This document shows, piece by piece, positions 17,392-25,660 of a stretch of 64,000 nt of DNA (position 1 is the first letter of the stretch; every line of letters begins with the position of its first letter). The stretch lies in assembly GCA_965234475.1 (NCBI GenBank), contig OZ248397.1, positions 434,001 to 498,000 on the forward strand, given 5' to 3'. The notes under the pieces were generated by a model that saw only the letters and a program-made list of their open reading frames with translations, did no database searches and was not told the origin of the DNA. The stretch is from Methylopumilus sp947499625. Lineage in GTDB: Bacteria > Pseudomonadota > Gammaproteobacteria > Burkholderiales > Methylophilaceae. The position numbers and the translations under genes are program-made.

Positions 17392-17652
17392 TTACTTACC
17401 TTCACTATATTCAGCACCTTGATTAAATGGACCATTCCCACCAATCAACAAGGCATCTGTTGGATGAAAGGGTTTAAAGTCTGGTTCTGCTTCAACAACA
17501 TTTCCATATTCAGCACCTTGATTAAATGGACCATTCCCACCAATCAACAAGGCATCTGTAGGATGAAAGGGTTTAAAGCCTAAATCTTCTTCAGCGAAAA
17601 GAGGAACGCTTAAGAAAGAAAGTAAAAAAACAACTGCTAATTTTTTTTTCAT
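17392..17652 (-). CDS. Secreted small protein with two near-identical tandem repeats
   Basis: A signal peptide (MKKKLAVVFLLSFLSVPLFA) is followed by two copies of a 24-residue unit that begins FKPFHPTDALLIGGNGPF and ends NQGAEY. The copies start near residues 26 and 58 and are separated by GNVVEAEPD. The repeat is also nearly identical at DNA level. It has a Shine-Dalgarno-like AGTAAGC region and its own terminator, so it is expressed alone. No Cys is present. The mature protein is about 66 residues. I know no family for it. It could be a secreted peptide precursor processed at acidic linkers or a small envelope protein. Confidence 0.7.
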   Translation of the reverse strand: MKKKLAVVFLLSFLSVPLFAEEDLGFKPFHPTDALLIGGNGPFNQGAEYGNVVEAEPDFKPFHPTDALLIGGNGPFNQGAEYSEGK

Positions 17653-17792
17653 AATGCTTACTCCAGTAATTTTTTGAAATCAAACAGTCTAAATTTCAAA
17701 AAGTTAAGTTTTTTGATTATTTAGAGAATTATCGTATGCCTGAATTATGGGGTTGTCAACAGTAGACATCATTTTATTGAATGAATCTGTTT

Positions 17793-17844
17793 AAGGAGCT
17801 TTAGGTATGGGAATTTTGTCCGAACTGGAATAGGGTTGTATGAC
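17793..17844 (+). repeat. Repeat body fragment
   Basis: GGTATGGGAATTTTGTCCGA then ACTGGAATAGGGTTGTATGAC matches the GGGATTTT...GGAATAGGGGTGTG part of the dispersed repeat. Neither tail nor tRNA part is present. It lies upstream of tdh. Confidence 0.55.
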
Positions 17845-17948
17845 AAAAAAAGGCTTATTCATACTAAAAAACGGTATTATAAAAATGAATTTTCAATATA
17901 ATCAAAAGACTTTTTTTACTGTCTTTAAGAATAGCCGAGGTCTACTGA

Positions 17949-18983
17949 ATGAAAGCATTGGTCAAAAAATACGCTAAAGAGGGATTATGGCTCGAAGATA
18001 TGCCAGAACCTGAAATGGGTAATAACGACGTACTCGTTAAAATAAAAAAGACTGCTATTTGTGGCACAGATATTCATATCTACAATTGGGATGAATGGGC
18101 TCAAAAAACCATCCCCGTTCCTATGATTACTGGGCATGAATATGCAGGAGAAATTATAGATCTAGGCTCTAATGTTACGGATTTAAAAGTAGGCGATATC
18201 GTCTCAGGAGAAGGTCATTTAACATGTGGCCGCTGCAGAAACTGCTTGGGTGGCAGAACACACTTATGTCCTAATACAATAGGTGTAGGTGTAAATCGAA
18301 CAGGATGTTTTGCTGAGCTCTTGGCAGTTCCAGCTAAGAATATCTTTAAACCAAGTCGTGAAATTTCAACTGACTTACTTGCCATTTTTGACCCTTATGG
18401 AAATGCAGTGCATACAGCGCTCTCTTTTAATATGGTGGGTGAAGATGTGCTTATTACAGGAGCAGGCCCAATTGGTATGATGGCCGCTATGGTTTCAGAT
18501 CATGCTGGCGCAAGAAATATTGTGATCACAGATGTAAATCAATATCGTTTAGACTTTATCAAAAAGATTCTTCCGCGTGTGATTACAATTAATGTTGAAA
18601 AAGAAACGATTAGCCGTGACATGATGAAGTCTGTGGGTATTTTTGAAGGCTTCGATGTGGGGCTAGAAATGTCAGGCTCTCCCAAAGCCTTCAGCAGCAT
18701 GTTAAGTCTTATGATTAATGGCGGCCATATTGCGATGCTCGCTATCATGCCTGCAGGTTCTGGAATAGATTGGGATATGGTGGTATTCAAAGGCCTAACG
18801 ATTAAAGGAATCTATGGTCGTGAAATTTTTGAGACTTGGTATAAAGGTACGATGATGGTTCAAAGTGGGCTGCCTTTAGAAAAGATAATTACACATCGAT
18901 TTCCTTACACTGAGTTTAAAGAAGGTTTTGATATTATGCGATCAGGCAAGTCTGGCAAAATTATCTTAAATTGGGAAAATTAA
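17949..18983 (+). CDS. tdh: L-threonine 3-dehydrogenase
   Basis: A zinc-dependent medium-chain dehydrogenase of 344 residues. Catalytic zinc ligands lie in KTAICGTDIHIYNWDEW and TGHEYAGEI. The structural zinc Cys cluster is CGRCRNCLGGRTHLC. The Rossmann motif is VLITGAGPIGMMAAMV. The HIYNWDEWAQ stretch is specific to Tdh. It oxidises threonine with NAD+ to 2-amino-3-ketobutyrate, which the next gene cleaves to glycine and acetyl-CoA. The gap to kbl is 16 bases, so they are one operon in the direct reaction order. Confidence 0.96.
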   Translation: MKALVKKYAKEGLWLEDMPEPEMGNNDVLVKIKKTAICGTDIHIYNWDEWAQKTIPVPMITGHEYAGEIIDLGSNVTDLKVGDIVSGEGHLTCGRCRNCLGGRTHLCPNTIGVGVNRTGCFAELLAVPAKNIFKPSREISTDLLAIFDPYGNAVHTALSFNMVGEDVLITGAGPIGMMAAMVSDHAGARNIVITDVNQYRLDFIKKILPRVITINVEKETISRDMMKSVGIFEGFDVGLEMSGSPKAFSSMLSLMINGGHIAMLAIMPAGSGIDWDMVVFKGLTIKGIYGREIFETWYKGTMMVQSGLPLEKIITHRFPYTEFKEGFDIMRSGKSGKIILNWEN

Positions 18984-18999
18984 TATTAAGGATCTTTAA

Positions 19000-20190
19000 A
19001 TGAGCTTTAAAAAAGCTAAAGAAAGTTTTTCGTCTGATTTAGAAGAAATTAAAAAAGCAGGACTATGGAAAACTGAACGTATTATTAATTCTGATCAGAA
19101 AAGTAAGATTCAGCTTTCTGATAATCAAGAAGTTATTAATATGTGTGCGAATAATTATCTTGGTTTGGCTAATAATCCCGAAGTTATTCAAGCAGCAAAA
19201 GATGGTCTTGATCGATGGGGCTTTGGTCTTGCCTCAGTGAGATTTATATGCGGAACACAAACATTACATAAAACGCTAGAAGAAAAAGTGAGTGAGTATT
19301 TAGGCATGGAAGATACGATTCTCTATGCGGCTTGCTTCGATGCGAATGGCGGTTTATTTGAAACCATCTTAACAGCGGATGATGCTGTTATTTCTGATGA
19401 ACTCAATCATGCGTCGATTATTGATGGTATTCGTTTATGTAAAGCACAACGTTATCGGTATAAAAATAATGATATGAATGATTTACGTGCAAAATTAGAT
19501 GAAGCTAAGAAAAATAAAGCGAGACGTATTCTAATTACCACCGATGGTGTATTTTCTATGGATGGTACGATTGCACAGTTAGATAAGATTTGTGATCTTG
19601 CAGATGAATTTGACGCCATGGTGCATCATGATGATTGCCATGCAACAGGATTCATGGGAAAAACAGGTCGTGGTATTCATGAATATTGTAATGTAATAGA
19701 TCGCGTTGATATCATCACAAGTACATTTGGCAAGGCTTTAGGCGGTGCTACTGGTGGCTTTACATCTGGTCGTAAAGAAATTATTGATATGTTAAGACAA
19801 AGATCCCGACCTTATCTATTTTCAAATACACTTGCGCCTAATATTTGTACTGCTTCATTAAAAGTTTTTGAGATGCTAAAAAAATCAACTTCACTTCGCG
19901 ATACATTAGAGAAAAATGTTCATTACTTTAGAGCTGGAATGCAAAAAGCTGGTTTTGATGTAAAAGATGGCGATCATCCTATTGTTCCTATTATGTTAGG
20001 CGATGCTAATCTTGCCCAATCAATGAGTAAAAAATTATTAGAAAAAGGTATTTTTGCGATTGGATTTTTTTACCCAGTGGTACCGCAAGGAAAAGCTAGA
20101 ATTAGAACCCAAATTTCTGCTGCTCATACATTTGAAGATCTAGATAAAGCAATCAATGCTTTTACTGCAACTAAAAATCAACTAACCTAA
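19000..20190 (+). CDS. kbl: 2-amino-3-ketobutyrate CoA ligase (glycine C-acetyltransferase)
   Basis: An alpha-oxoamine synthase of 396 residues. Recognisable are MCANNYLGLANNPEVI, GFGLASVRFICGTQ, DELNHASIIDGIRLC, HHDDCHATGFMGKTGRG, and the PLP lysine in TSTFGKALGGATGGF. It cleaves 2-amino-3-ketobutyrate with CoA to glycine and acetyl-CoA, completing the threonine breakdown begun by tdh just upstream. GGATC lies near the start codon. A variant of the dispersed palindrome follows its stop codon, facing the convergent ADP-ribosylglycohydrolase gene. Confidence 0.96.
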   Translation: MSFKKAKESFSSDLEEIKKAGLWKTERIINSDQKSKIQLSDNQEVINMCANNYLGLANNPEVIQAAKDGLDRWGFGLASVRFICGTQTLHKTLEEKVSEYLGMEDTILYAACFDANGGLFETILTADDAVISDELNHASIIDGIRLCKAQRYRYKNNDMNDLRAKLDEAKKNKARRILITTDGVFSMDGTIAQLDKICDLADEFDAMVHHDDCHATGFMGKTGRGIHEYCNVIDRVDIITSTFGKALGGATGGFTSGRKEIIDMLRQRSRPYLFSNTLAPNICTASLKVFEMLKKSTSLRDTLEKNVHYFRAGMQKAGFDVKDGDHPIVPIMLGDANLAQSMSKKLLEKGIFAIGFFYPVVPQGKARIRTQISAAHTFEDLDKAINAFTATKNQLT

Positions 20191-20192
20191 CA

Positions 20193-20205
20193 TCAAAAAT
20201 TTTGA
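20193..20205. repeat. Palindrome variant TCAAAAATTTTGA
   Basis: Degenerate but still symmetric member of the GTCAAAACTTTTGAC family, 2 bases after the kbl stop and between convergent genes. Confidence 0.6.
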
Positions 20206-20281
20206 CTCTTAGGGTGTTTAGTTGTGCACTCTGAAATTTGCCGATTAAAAATTTTGTCTTAAATGGATACAAGTTAGAACA

Positions 20282-21364
20282 TTATTCAAAGCGTTTGATA
20301 AACGTCTCTATTTCATTATTCAGTTCATTATGGGCGATTAAGCCATCAATCCAGCGCTTAGGTATGGCTTCAAATCCCAAACTTGCACCAAGTATGGCGC
20401 CTAAGATAGCACCGCGGTGACAGTTGTCGCCACCAACATTAGTATTAGCGATCAGTGCTGCTTCAAAATTATTGGAGTAGCGTGAGGCGAGATAAAGGAC
20501 GGACGGAAAAGACTGGTCTATGTAACAAGCAGAACTGAGTAAGCCGCCAATGACGTCACAATCTGAACTTTGCTTACTGAGCACAGAAGCAACTACTTTC
20601 GCCGCAGGAAATCCAAGACGACTTGCTGCAGCGCAGGCGAGTTCTTCGGTATTTGGATTTGTGTCATGAAAAATATGAAATAATAATGCGCTAAGTTCAC
20701 TAGAGTAGATTTCCAGTGAGGATGAGCGGTGAGTTAGGCGTTGATGGTTTAAGGCTTTAGCGGTAGTAGTTGTTAAGTTACCCTCGCTTAAGCTTGCTAT
20801 GATAAGCATAGGGAGACTAACCAAGCCGCCTATGGAAGCTGTGTCATGGCCTTCAGCTCCGGCACACTTTTCAGGATGGATACCTTGCGCGTAGTTAGCA
20901 AAAAAGTCTCGATGGTAAGATTCCGCGTACGTATCGTTATGTCGGTCAGGCTCTGTCATAAAGCCAATATACTCATGTAAAAAATCAGCAGGTACATAAT
21001 CGCCTGTTGCATTAAGCGAGCGCAACAAGATCCGCGCACACAGTAAATTAAGCGTATTTTCGCCTGCTTGCATTCCCTGATGATAATGGCGATTAGCTGG
21101 ACCCCAATGGTGCTTTTTGCCTTTAAGTATAACGCTTCCAACAATATCACCTTCTTGCGTTCCACGTCCTGCTTTGCTGGTGTTAGCCAGAGCCATGATC
21201 GAGTTTGGGTGATGCGCTTTAGGCGCTTGGTAATCTTTTATCTGACCAAAGTCTTGCCAAAGGGTGGCAATGCTGTAGTACCAATGGACTGGCATCGCCA
21301 GCGCATCACCTACAAACATGCCCCACAGCGCACCACGCATGCGGTCGACCTTATTAAGTGGCAT
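20282..21364 (-). CDS. ADP-ribosylglycohydrolase family protein
   Basis: The N-terminal motif RMRGALWGMFVGDALAMPVHWYYS and the C-terminal NVGGDNCHRGAILGAILGASLG are hallmarks of the ADP-ribosylglycohydrolase (DraG-like) fold, with metal-binding Asp residues. An inner stretch TASIGGLVSLPMLIIASLSEG fits. At 360 residues the length is normal. It may remove ADP-ribose from proteins or act on related nucleosides. DraG itself controls nitrogenase, but no nif genes are in view, so the target is unknown. Base composition here and in msrB is visibly more GC-rich than the neighbours, which suggests a separate origin for 20.3-22.0 kb. Confidence 0.88.
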   Translation of the reverse strand: MPLNKVDRMRGALWGMFVGDALAMPVHWYYSIATLWQDFGQIKDYQAPKAHHPNSIMALANTSKAGRGTQEGDIVGSVILKGKKHHWGPANRHYHQGMQAGENTLNLLCARILLRSLNATGDYVPADFLHEYIGFMTEPDRHNDTYAESYHRDFFANYAQGIHPEKCAGAEGHDTASIGGLVSLPMLIIASLSEGNLTTTTAKALNHQRLTHRSSSLEIYSSELSALLFHIFHDTNPNTEELACAAASRLGFPAAKVVASVLSKQSSDCDVIGGLLSSACYIDQSFPSVLYLASRYSNNFEAALIANTNVGGDNCHRGAILGAILGASLGFEAIPKRWIDGLIAHNELNNEIETFIKRFE

Positions 21365-21558
21365 AGTATTTATGAGGGCATCCTTGGCCTAATTGAAAAA
21401 GTATTATTAATAAATCAATTCCTACTGACACTTTTTAAAGCATAAGTTTCAATGTTAAGCTAATAAAAAAGTAAGATTTTGATGCAGTGTATCGAGAACT
21501 AATTTTTTAAAACCACATCTGACTACTACAATTTATTACTTAACCCTAAGAGTTTTTT

Positions 21559-22002
21559 ATGCTGACTTGGCAAGATATTGAAAATCGCGTACTTCATGGT
21601 AATCCACCCGCGAATCAACGCGTAGAAAAAACAGACGATCAATGGCGCAATGTGTTGCCTCATGATGTCCATGAGGTCACACGCCAGGCAGCTACAGAAC
21701 GTCCCTTCAGTTCGCCCATGTGCGCACACTTTGAGCCAGGTTTATATGCTTGCGCCTGTTGCGACATCATGCTGTTTGATGCAACACAAAAGTTTGATTC
21801 CGGCACAGGCTGGCCTTCTTTTACACAACCTCTAGAGCCAAATGCAGTGGCTTATTTTAACGATGGCAGTTTAAGTTGTGATCGGGTTGAAATCACCTGC
21901 AGCTCTTGCGATGCGCACTTAGGTCATGTGTTCCCCGACGGTCCAGCGCCCAGCAAGCTGCGTTATTGCGTGAATGCACTCTCATTAAAACGCATTGCCT
22001 GA
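21559..22002 (+). CDS. msrB: Peptide-methionine (R)-S-oxide reductase
   Basis: MsrB signature residues are present: FDSGTGWPSF, the zinc Cys pairs in ACACCD and CSSCDAHLGHVFPDG, and the catalytic Cys in LRYCVNALSL near the C-terminus. Length is 147 residues. It reduces the R form of methionine sulfoxide, free or in proteins, in the cytoplasm using thioredoxin. With msrA (27945) and msrPQ (22604-24145) the window encodes all common routes for methionine sulfoxide repair. It is divergent from the ADP-ribosylglycohydrolase gene and shares its higher GC. Confidence 0.95.
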   Translation: MLTWQDIENRVLHGNPPANQRVEKTDDQWRNVLPHDVHEVTRQAATERPFSSPMCAHFEPGLYACACCDIMLFDATQKFDSGTGWPSFTQPLEPNAVAYFNDGSLSCDRVEITCSSCDAHLGHVFPDGPAPSKLRYCVNALSLKRIA

Positions 22003-22215
22003 CATAGCTTTCTTTATAACAGCAAAAAGCTTTTTTAGCCTGCAATTTGTTAATCGACAAGTATTGGTACAGTTTTATTTACATTAGTTCACCATGATTT
22101 GTTTAATTTTTTTAGGATACCAAAATGTCATGGCTGGACTACAGGAGCTGAATTAAATTTCAGCCGATTTAGTTATTTTCTTCATTTTTATATGCCATAG
22201 TTTTCCCACAAATAA

Positions 22216-22398
22216 TTATACGCAATCACCCATTGCTGATGAATATCTATGCCAACAGTCTTTATCATTTTGTCTGCATACAAAATTGTTTTCATCTATG
22301 TTTTTTAATTTTTTTGCATTCTGTAATGTTGCCTTTTTTTCTATAATTTTAGATGTTTTAATTTCTTTTTTTAATTTCATTTTCATTTTCATTTCCAT
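22216..22398 (-). CDS. Small Lys-rich protein of the CWxRxxSAMxDCV family
   Basis: A 60-residue protein with a strongly basic N-terminal half (MEMKMKMKLKKEIKTSK) and the C-terminus ENNFVCRQNDKDCWHRYSSAMGDCV. Two paralogues at 47147 and 54122 end in FVCKQGDxxCWQRxxSAMTDCV, so the Cys-containing ending is conserved inside the genome. Here the partner small CxxC gene that follows the other two copies is missing. The start could be any of several Met codons. Function unknown. Confidence 0.6.
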   Translation of the reverse strand: MEMKMKMKLKKEIKTSKIIEKKATLQNAKKLKNIDENNFVCRQNDKDCWHRYSSAMGDCV

Positions 22399-22544
22399 TT
22401 CCTTACAAATAGTTTTTAGAACTAAATACTAGGCCTCTTGTTTAGATAAATCCAATTGATTGTTTTTAATCATATGATAAGTATAACTTATCAATAGTAG
22501 AATCTATCAACCAAGACAAGGACTTATAAAAGTGGTTTTGATTG

Positions 22545-22618
22545 GTGGGCGATAGGGGGGTGTTACAGAGTATCCGGAATCAAGAGATTTTTAAGATCAA
22601 CCGTCAAAACTTTTTACG
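22545..22618 (+). repeat. Repeat fragment with both tail types
   Basis: GGGCGATAGGGGGGTGTTAC then TATCCGGAATCAAGAGATTTTT is a body-plus-tail copy. Fourteen bases later CGTCAAAACTTTTTACG (22602-22618) is a variant of the palindrome, overlapping the last codons of msrQ. Confidence 0.7.
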
Positions 22619-23191
22619 TTTGAAAATATTTAATCTTAATATCAATAGTATAGAAATTATTGCAGCATAAATAAGTGGCTCAGTTAAGTCTTTTTTTACA
22701 AGCCATATAAAATGAAGAACGCCTAATATCGCTATGACATAAATAAGACGATGCAATAATTTCCAATTAGTCTTAAGTCTTCGAATCATCTTATCTGAAG
22801 ACGTTATAGCTAATGGTAATAATAAAATCCAACCTAAAAAACCTACGAGCACAAAGCGATGCTTAATAATGTCATTTTTGATATCAATCCATGCGAAATG
22901 ATAATCAAGCCCTATATAACAAAGCAGATGAATTGAAGCATAAAAAAATACAAAAAGCCCTAACATTCTTCTATATAAAATCCACTGGCTAATATTTGTT
23001 ATTCTTCTTAAAGGGGTCATACTTAATGTTAGGCATAAAAAAATGAGTGTCCATTTACCAAAATGTCGCTCAATAAATTCAACAGGATTAGCCCCGAGAC
23101 TGTCTTGGAAGATATGAATACTAATCGAAAGAAGTGGCCAGAGGCCTAAGATAAAAATTAAGCGTTCTATATATGTTTGATTAAATTTCAA
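22604..23191 (-). CDS. msrQ: MsrQ, heme-binding membrane subunit of periplasmic methionine sulfoxide reductase
   Basis: About six membrane helices in 195 residues, of the ferric-reductase-like/YedZ family. Probable heme ligands lie in FYASIHLLCYIG and RLIYVIAILGVLHFIW, with RRMLGLFVF before them. The motif LGLDYHFAW-like region (IGLDYHFAWIDI) agrees with MsrQ. It passes electrons from the quinone pool to MsrP. It follows msrP with a 6-base gap. Its final residues KRKKF and stop are encoded inside a palindrome repeat, so the repeat has shaped the C-terminus. Confidence 0.93.
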   Translation of the reverse strand: MKFNQTYIERLIFILGLWPLLSISIHIFQDSLGANPVEFIERHFGKWTLIFLCLTLSMTPLRRITNISQWILYRRMLGLFVFFYASIHLLCYIGLDYHFAWIDIKNDIIKHRFVLVGFLGWILLLPLAITSSDKMIRRLKTNWKLLHRLIYVIAILGVLHFIWLVKKDLTEPLIYAAIISILLILRLNIFKRKKF

Positions 23192-23197
23192 GGCGAC

Positions 23198-24145
23198 CTA
23201 GAAATTTCTTTTTAAATCCATGCCTTGGTATAAGTGAGCAACTTCCTTTTGGTAGCCATTAAACATTTCTGTTTTAAGCCTTGGTGCCAAGAGACTTTCA
23301 CCAATTCTTCGTTCTGTGGCTTGTGTCCAGCGAGGATGATCAACTTCTGGATTAACATTTGCATAAAATCCATACTCCTTGGGGCTAGCTTTCATCCACG
23401 AAGTTATAGGCATTTTTTCAACAAACTTAATCTTAGTAATAGCTTTAATGCTTTTGAAACCATACTTCCATGGAACAACCAACCTAATAGGAGCACCATT
23501 TTGTTTTGGTAAAACTTTTCCATATAATCCAACTGCTAAAATAGTTAACGGATGCATAGCTTCATCTAATCTTAGTGCCTCTGTATATGGCCAGTCTAGG
23601 ATGTCATCTTTTTGGCCTATCATTTCACTTGGACGCTTTAGAGATACAAATTCAACATATTTAGCATTTCCAGTTGGGGACACTTTTTTAAGCAATGAAT
23701 TTAATGGAATACCTACCCAAGGAATGACCATAGACCAACCTTCAACACAGCGAAGTCTATAGACGCGCTCTTCTATTGGCATAAGTTTTATAAGGGCATC
23801 CATATCAAGTGTTAATGGTTTAGTTACAGAGCCTTCAATTGAAATAGACCATGGATCAATTTTTAATAAATCTGCATGATCATACGGGTCTGATTTTGAA
23901 GTGCCAAACTCATAATAATTGTTATAGCTTGTAATGTCCTTAAAAGAAGATAGCTTTTCATTGCCATGCTCTTTTGATTGAACAAATGAAGGAAGAGTAT
24001 TAAGGCCAGCAAAACTTGTGTTTGTAAATGTTGATAGTGCAGTTGAGCTTAAAATTAGCCCTAAGTTTTTTATAAAATTTCTACGGTCGTTATAAATATG
24101 CTCGGGCGTAATTTCTGATGATGGTATTTTTTTAATTTTAGCCAC
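23198..24145 (-). CDS. msrP: MsrP, molybdoenzyme methionine sulfoxide reductase (Tat-exported)
   Basis: The N-terminus has the twin-arginine signal DRRNFIKNLGLIL. The mature enzyme shows YEFGTSKSDPYDHA, VYRLRCVEGWSMVIPWVG (with the Cys that ligates molybdenum) and GAPIRLVVPWKYGFKSIK, all typical of the MsrP (YedY) sulfite-oxidase fold. Length 315 is normal. It reduces methionine sulfoxide in periplasmic proteins with electrons from MsrQ. It precedes msrQ on the same strand. A role in photo-oxidative damage repair fits the light-related genes nearby. Confidence 0.95.
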   Translation of the reverse strand: MAKIKKIPSSEITPEHIYNDRRNFIKNLGLILSSTALSTFTNTSFAGLNTLPSFVQSKEHGNEKLSSFKDITSYNNYYEFGTSKSDPYDHADLLKIDPWSISIEGSVTKPLTLDMDALIKLMPIEERVYRLRCVEGWSMVIPWVGIPLNSLLKKVSPTGNAKYVEFVSLKRPSEMIGQKDDILDWPYTEALRLDEAMHPLTILAVGLYGKVLPKQNGAPIRLVVPWKYGFKSIKAITKIKFVEKMPITSWMKASPKEYGFYANVNPEVDHPRWTQATERRIGESLLAPRLKTEMFNGYQKEVAHLYQGMDLKRNF

Positions 24146-24237
24146 AGTTCATTTTAATTATTTTATATTTAGAAAGCTTAAGTTAAACTCTCAGAAGCAT
24201 TTTATTTTACATCATTTGTAAAGTGTCAAGATAGATT

Positions 24238-24298
24238 CAGGGGCGGGGATTATGCCTTGGCTGCAATAGGAGTAAATACAAAGTGTCAAAAGTTTTAA
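24238..24298 (+). repeat. Repeat body with palindrome end
   Basis: CAGGGGCGGGGATTATGCC, then GCAATAGGAGTAAATACAAA and GTCAAAAGTTTTAAC (24284-24298). A mutated body copy ending in the palindrome type of tail, near the 3' end of the gene at 24316. Confidence 0.6.
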
Positions 24299-24315
24299 CT
24301 CTTAAAATAGCCAAT

Positions 24316-24780
24316 TTAGTGAACTGGTTTATTGGCTTTATATAATGTTTTGGATTTTACGTTACCATTTCTTTCCCAGTAAGTTTCGTATCCGACTTTT
24401 TCGCCATTGACAAAATTAGATTCAGATCGCTTAATGCCGTTGTCATACCAAAGAGTAAAAAACCCATCTTCTTTGCCATCTTTATAATGAGCTTCTAATT
24501 TAAGTTGGCCATTTTCAAACCACTGATTCCAAATACCATCCTCAATATCATTCTTATAAGTTGTTTGGATATATTTTCCACCACTGATATACCAGAAAAT
24601 TTCTAACCCTTCTTTTTTCCCAGCAATGTAATTAACTTCATACTTTGGATTTCCATTGTGATATTTTTCAGTGTATTTGCCAGTTAATGGTTTTTCTGCT
24701 GACTCATTTGCATATGTTGTAAAGCAAAAAAGCAGAATGCCCACCACATAAAATAGCTTAAAGTTCTTAGAAGATAACAT
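24316..24780 (-). CDS. Exported MORN-2 repeat (YwqK-like) protein
   Basis: A signal peptide (MLSSKNFKLFYVVGILLFCFTTYA) is followed by about five repeats of the MORN_2 type, such as YHNGNPKYEVNYIAGKKEG, WFENGQLKLEAHYKDGKEDG and WYDNGIKRSESNFVNGEKVG. Each repeat makes a beta hairpin with a GxWxxWYxNG pattern. The family includes YwqK-type proteins annotated as antitoxins of type unknown, but no toxin partner is seen here. An exported location suggests an envelope role. Length is 154 residues. Confidence 0.8.
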   Translation of the reverse strand: MLSSKNFKLFYVVGILLFCFTTYANESAEKPLTGKYTEKYHNGNPKYEVNYIAGKKEGLEIFWYISGGKYIQTTYKNDIEDGIWNQWFENGQLKLEAHYKDGKEDGFFTLWYDNGIKRSESNFVNGEKVGYETYWERNGNVKSKTLYKANKPVH

Positions 24781-24802
24781 ATATAAATATTACCTTAACT
24801 TC

Positions 24803-24856
24803 CTAAGCTCTGAGCTGGGAGCTTAAGGCTAAAAGTAATAAAACAAGAACTTTCAT
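24803..24856 (-). CDS. Possible tiny leader peptide (17 aa)
   Basis: A short frame MKVLVLLLLALSSQLRA lies 23 bases upstream of the MORN-repeat gene on the same strand, with TAGGT about 8 bases before its ATG. It looks like a signal peptide without a mature part. It could be a leader peptide, a remnant of a duplicated signal sequence, or chance. Confidence 0.25.
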   Translation of the reverse strand: MKVLVLLLLALSSQLRA

Positions 24857-24978
24857 AAAATACCTATAAATTTAATAGTTATTTGTCATGTATTTTTATA
24901 AAAAGTTCACAAAAAAACAAACAGATTTAAACCGGGAGTCATATAAAATACAAGGAGTCCCAAGTTTTTTTGGATTGA

Positions 24979-25113
24979 ACTCAATGGGCTAAATTAACTC
25001 TTATAAATACTACGATTAAAAAAATAATTCATTACGAAGCTAAAAGTTTTTCTGATTACTTTGCTTTAGCTTGTACTAAGTTTCTCCGTGTTTTCGCAGA
25101 TACTTTACTTTGA
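24979..25113 (+). pseudogene. Remnant of an alternative oxidase gene, 5' part only
   Basis: The frame 25027-25113 reads IHYEAKSFSDYFALACTKFL then RVFADTLL before a stop. Bacterial alternative oxidases begin with a very similar HYxPxxxSDxxAxxxTKxLRxxADTxF segment, normally followed by a long di-iron domain that is absent here. No ATG starts the frame (open from 24979). The piece ends just before the small membrane gene at 25132. I infer an oxidase gene that was largely deleted. Similarity is judged by eye. Confidence 0.5.
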
Positions 25114-25131
25114 TTTTATAGGAGATTTTTT

Positions 25132-25257
25132 ATGGAATATTCAACAAATGGTATGTATTGCGGGCACATGATCTTTATGTGTTTACTCATGACAGCTTTT
25201 TTTAGTTTAGGTATTGCATCATTTGTAAAGTATCTTTTTTTCACTAAAAAGAAATAA
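25132..25257 (+). CDS. Small membrane protein, unknown (first of pair)
   Basis: A 41-residue protein, MEYSTNGMYCGHMIFMCLLM start, with one or two hydrophobic segments and the ending SLGIASFVKYLFFTKKK. AGGAG lies 8 bases upstream. The next gene, 11 bases later, has a similar ending (VLGIAAFIKYLFN), so the two are probably paralogues. They head a run of small genes (DUF2805, DUF2256, HNH) on the same strand. Confidence 0.6.
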   Translation: MEYSTNGMYCGHMIFMCLLMTAFFSLGIASFVKYLFFTKKK

Positions 25258-25268
25258 AGGGGGCTTTC

Positions 25269-25379
25269 ATGGCTAAGAAGAAATGTAAATATAATTGGCA
25301 TATGGCTTTTAGATGTGGTCTTGGCACAGCATTTTATGTGCTAGGAATTGCTGCTTTTATTAAATATCTGTTCAATTAA
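25269..25379 (+). CDS. Small membrane protein, unknown (second of pair)
   Basis: A 36-residue protein with a basic start (MAKKKCKYNWHMAFRCG) and one membrane helix ending LGIAAFIKYLFN. It resembles the C-terminal half of its upstream neighbour. GGGGGC lies before the ATG. It ends 5 bases before the DUF2805 gene, so it is likely in the same transcript. Function unknown. Confidence 0.6.
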   Translation: MAKKKCKYNWHMAFRCGLGTAFYVLGIAAFIKYLFN

Positions 25380-25384
25380 GCTTG

Positions 25385-25654
25385 ATGGCAAATAAAGAGA
25401 TTTTATTGACCGACGGAGATATTTCTAGGCTCATTGAAATGGCTTGGGAAGATAAAACACCTTTTGAGGCTATTCTAAATACTTACCAACTAGATGAGTC
25501 TTCCTTAATGAAGTTCATGCAATCACAACTAAAGCCTTCGTCTTATCGACTATGGAGAAAACGTGTTAAAGAACGATCAAGTAAGCATTTGAAACTTAGA
25601 TCGCCTGACATTAAGCGAGATCACTGTGTAACTCAATATAAAATTAGCCGCTAA
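25385..25654 (+). CDS. DUF2805 (TIGR03643) family protein
   Basis: ISRLIEMAWEDKTPFEAI, then MKFMQSQLKPSSYRLWRKRV and ERSSKHLKLR, matches the small DUF2805/TIGR03643 family. The fold is helix-turn-helix-like and basic, which suggests nucleic-acid contact, though the function is unproven. I chose the ATG at 25385; a TTG lies three bases before it. DUF2805 genes are often found beside DUF2256 and photolyase-type genes, as here (DUF2256 follows after 6 bases, FeS photolyase at 28.6 kb). Confidence 0.85.
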   Translation: MANKEILLTDGDISRLIEMAWEDKTPFEAILNTYQLDESSLMKFMQSQLKPSSYRLWRKRVKERSSKHLKLRSPDIKRDHCVTQYKISR

Positions 25655-25660
25655 TTTATT

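Noticed and set aside
24316..24780. Toxin-antitoxin module
   Set aside because: The MORN-repeat protein has an export signal and no adjacent toxin gene.
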